Source: Hydractinia symbiolongicarpus (Eukaryota > Cnidaria > Hydrozoa > Anthoathecata > Hydractiniidae). Taken from it: a stretch of DNA of 64,000 nucleotides. The notes under the pieces are model-generated. The model was not told the DNA's origin. It did no database searches and saw only the letters and a program-made list of their open reading frames with translations. Shown in pieces: positions 62,201 through 64,000 of the stretch (position 1 is its first letter; every line of letters begins with the position of its first letter). A program made the position numbers and the translations under genes. The stretch lies in NCBI RefSeq assembly GCF_029227915.1, contig NC_079879.1:17610001-17674000 (forward strand), written 5' to 3'.

Positions 62201-64000
62201 GGGCGTAGCCAGCGTCAGTCAGGCTCTGCGATCGACTGACCTACTTTTTTCATTTCAACACGTCGTTTTTTCCACCGCCACCGCCAACACATGAATTGTG
62301 CATCCGGCACAAATCTTTTCCCGGGCGGCGCACACAAGCTTCGCGCTTCGCACGTCGTTTTCGCAGGATTTAACAGTATCCACTTTGTTTTGCAGGCTGA
62401 GGTGTTGAATCTCTACTTTGTTTCACAGATAGTCTTTTTCGCAGGATTACCTGCGAAAATTATGCCTATGTACGGTCTTGTGTCTTCCATTTTGGACGCA
62501 TCCTATTGGCTAGTAAATTTCGCAGAGAGGTTAAAAATTCGCTCCATATATGGCTATAGAACATACGCAACAAAGTAAAAAACAAACAAACAAGGCTAGC
62601 GAAGTTGTGAAGTTGAAGAAAGGTTGATGTTGCTGTCAAAGGTGGATCCGTATTTAGCTTTATAACTTGTATAGAGCTTCATGAAAATTCTCTATACTCG
62701 AACCATCCAATTTTTGTACCTGTATGTAATCTTCAGATTTGTTTTCCTGTGTAGAAAGCACTTTCAAGTTTTCAGTTAGCTAACTATTCATCCTCTTCTG
62801 TAACTCTGTGTAGACAGCAGATCTTGTAGCTATACAGAATAAAGCTATTATTATAAGCCTTTATAACAGTTTATTTAAGAAAAATATTTTAACTTTTTAT
62901 CCTGATTGTGGTCAGTTATGATTCAAGACGGTTTTAAATCAGAAGATTTCCTCATCTGCCTTCAAATAAAAATTTACAACCAGTATCTATTTTATTTTGC
63001 GATAATGACAAACATTCTGGGCAATTTAAACCTAATCCCTTCAGTTTCTTTAAGTTTGAGTAAAGCTACGTTAAAGCGTTCTACTCAATATTTTAAGCTA
63101 GGTTTTCATACGTTATGATAACAAAGCAAAAGAAAAGAAAAAGGAAACGTGTGTATCATCTCGAAGTTGTTCCTTTTGCATTAGCCCAAACGTTAGTTAA
63201 TCAATTTGGCACTTCTAGCACTAATGACGAGACTTCTTCCATTTGTAAAAAGCAAACCTTTAACTTAAAATCTTTTTCGTCAAAGGGATTTCTAAATCGA
63301 AACCTATTAAACCTAATCAAGTTTTATCTGCAGAACCTTAGATTCATTCCCTTCAGGTTTTATTAACGGTATTGGGAAATATAATGTAGGCACTCACTAC
63401 GACAAGCTCCACACCTTAGTGATGGCGATTATTCTTCCCATTGTAACTTGCTAGAGGACGTCTTAAGGTTTATTCATTGTAGTGATGGAAAACCTTATGA
63501 ACGTTCTCTTGATATATATACAGAATTGATTAGGTCAATGTTATGACAATGCCGGCAATGTATCTGTTAAAATTAATAGTTGTCATGCTAACATTTTAAA
63601 TCAAAACAGATTACCTTTATACATATCCTTGTTCTTCTCATTGCTTAAATTTAGTTGTCTTTTTAATCATGCTTTGTAAATTATTTCTGAAACATGATGA
63701 ATCGAATCAAACGTAACATATTTTTACAAATTTTCCAAAAGTAGGTTAAAATTTTTACGCAAGAATGTTCCTTACTTAATTAATAATCCCAACTATGCCC
63801 ATAATTTTAATGTTTGTAACACGATGTGTGGAACGTATTATTAACACGAGGGTTTTCAATGATTTGTATGAAGGCATTTTGTCCATGGTTCCATTTCATT
63901 ATATTTTTGAATTTTTTATTATATTTATGAAGAAAGAAGATTTTGATTTGGTTATTTTTTAATGACCTCCAATCTGCAGAAAACTTTATTTTGGTGCTAA

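Larger units (their letters stand above)
60640..64000. other. Intergenic right end
   Basis: No secure gene. Holds a minisatellite (61020-61295), a dispersed repeat remnant (62011-62200) and TAGC microsatellite sequence near 61800. Frames at 61524-61760, 62291-62578 and 63115-63366 lack recognisable domains; 63400-63545 reads somewhat like decayed coding (LLEDVLRFIHCSDGKPYERS). Confidence 0.5.

Overview
This is an AT-rich, intron-containing animal genome segment, most likely from a cnidarian and plausibly a hydrozoan. That placement is inferred from the type of LGR receptor, the repeat families and one decayed virus-like island; no taxon marker is decisive. Two host genes are secure. One is ETF1 (eRF1, the translation termination factor) on the + strand, with 12 exons visible from 10913 to 43249; its 5' coding end, roughly 87 residues including the NIKS region, is not found in the window. 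The other is an intronless leucine-rich-repeat GPCR of the glycoprotein-hormone-receptor/LGR family on the - strand (57514-60639).

Region by region: 1-10.9 kb is repeat-rich DNA with a broken - strand gene that joins a 2A-type ribosome-skipping motif to a cysteine-protease-like domain. 10.9-24.8 kb carries eleven ETF1 exons; its 9.7 kb intron holds a 5'-truncated LINE, a three-copy satellite of about 180 bp and smaller repeats. 24.8-43.2 kb is the last ETF1 intron (18.4 kb). It holds nested elements: a decayed transposon gene, a pair of elements with perfect 21-bp inverted termini, a LINE-tail insertion, a second diverged copy of the DNA found upstream of ETF1 (window 1-9.4 kb), a MITE and a SWIM-finger pseudogene.

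44.87-53.6 kb is the most unusual part: a compact, intronless, less AT-rich island of small genes, many introduced by TATAATAAATG-like sequences. It encodes proteins with a 33-35-residue repeat (MC..AVE..P...YVPD.FKTQ) like repeat proteins of giant viruses, a small protein resembling VLTF2-type late transcription factors of large DNA viruses, cysteine-rich and single-membrane-span proteins, and two decayed copies of one module. In the module, a - strand gene and a + strand gene diverge from a short palindrome, followed by a tiny membrane peptide and by convergent membrane-protein genes. Many nonsense and frameshift lesions show that most of it is dead. I read it as an endogenised relative of Polinton-like or nucleocytoplasmic large DNA viruses, with moderate confidence.

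53.6-57.5 kb holds a 30-bp minisatellite of about 20 units, a tRNA-like SINE head and nested inverted-repeat elements. 60.6-64 kb is intergenic, with a minisatellite of about 32 bp and a dispersed repeat. ETF1 and the receptor have no evident functional link; the rest is a record of mobile elements.
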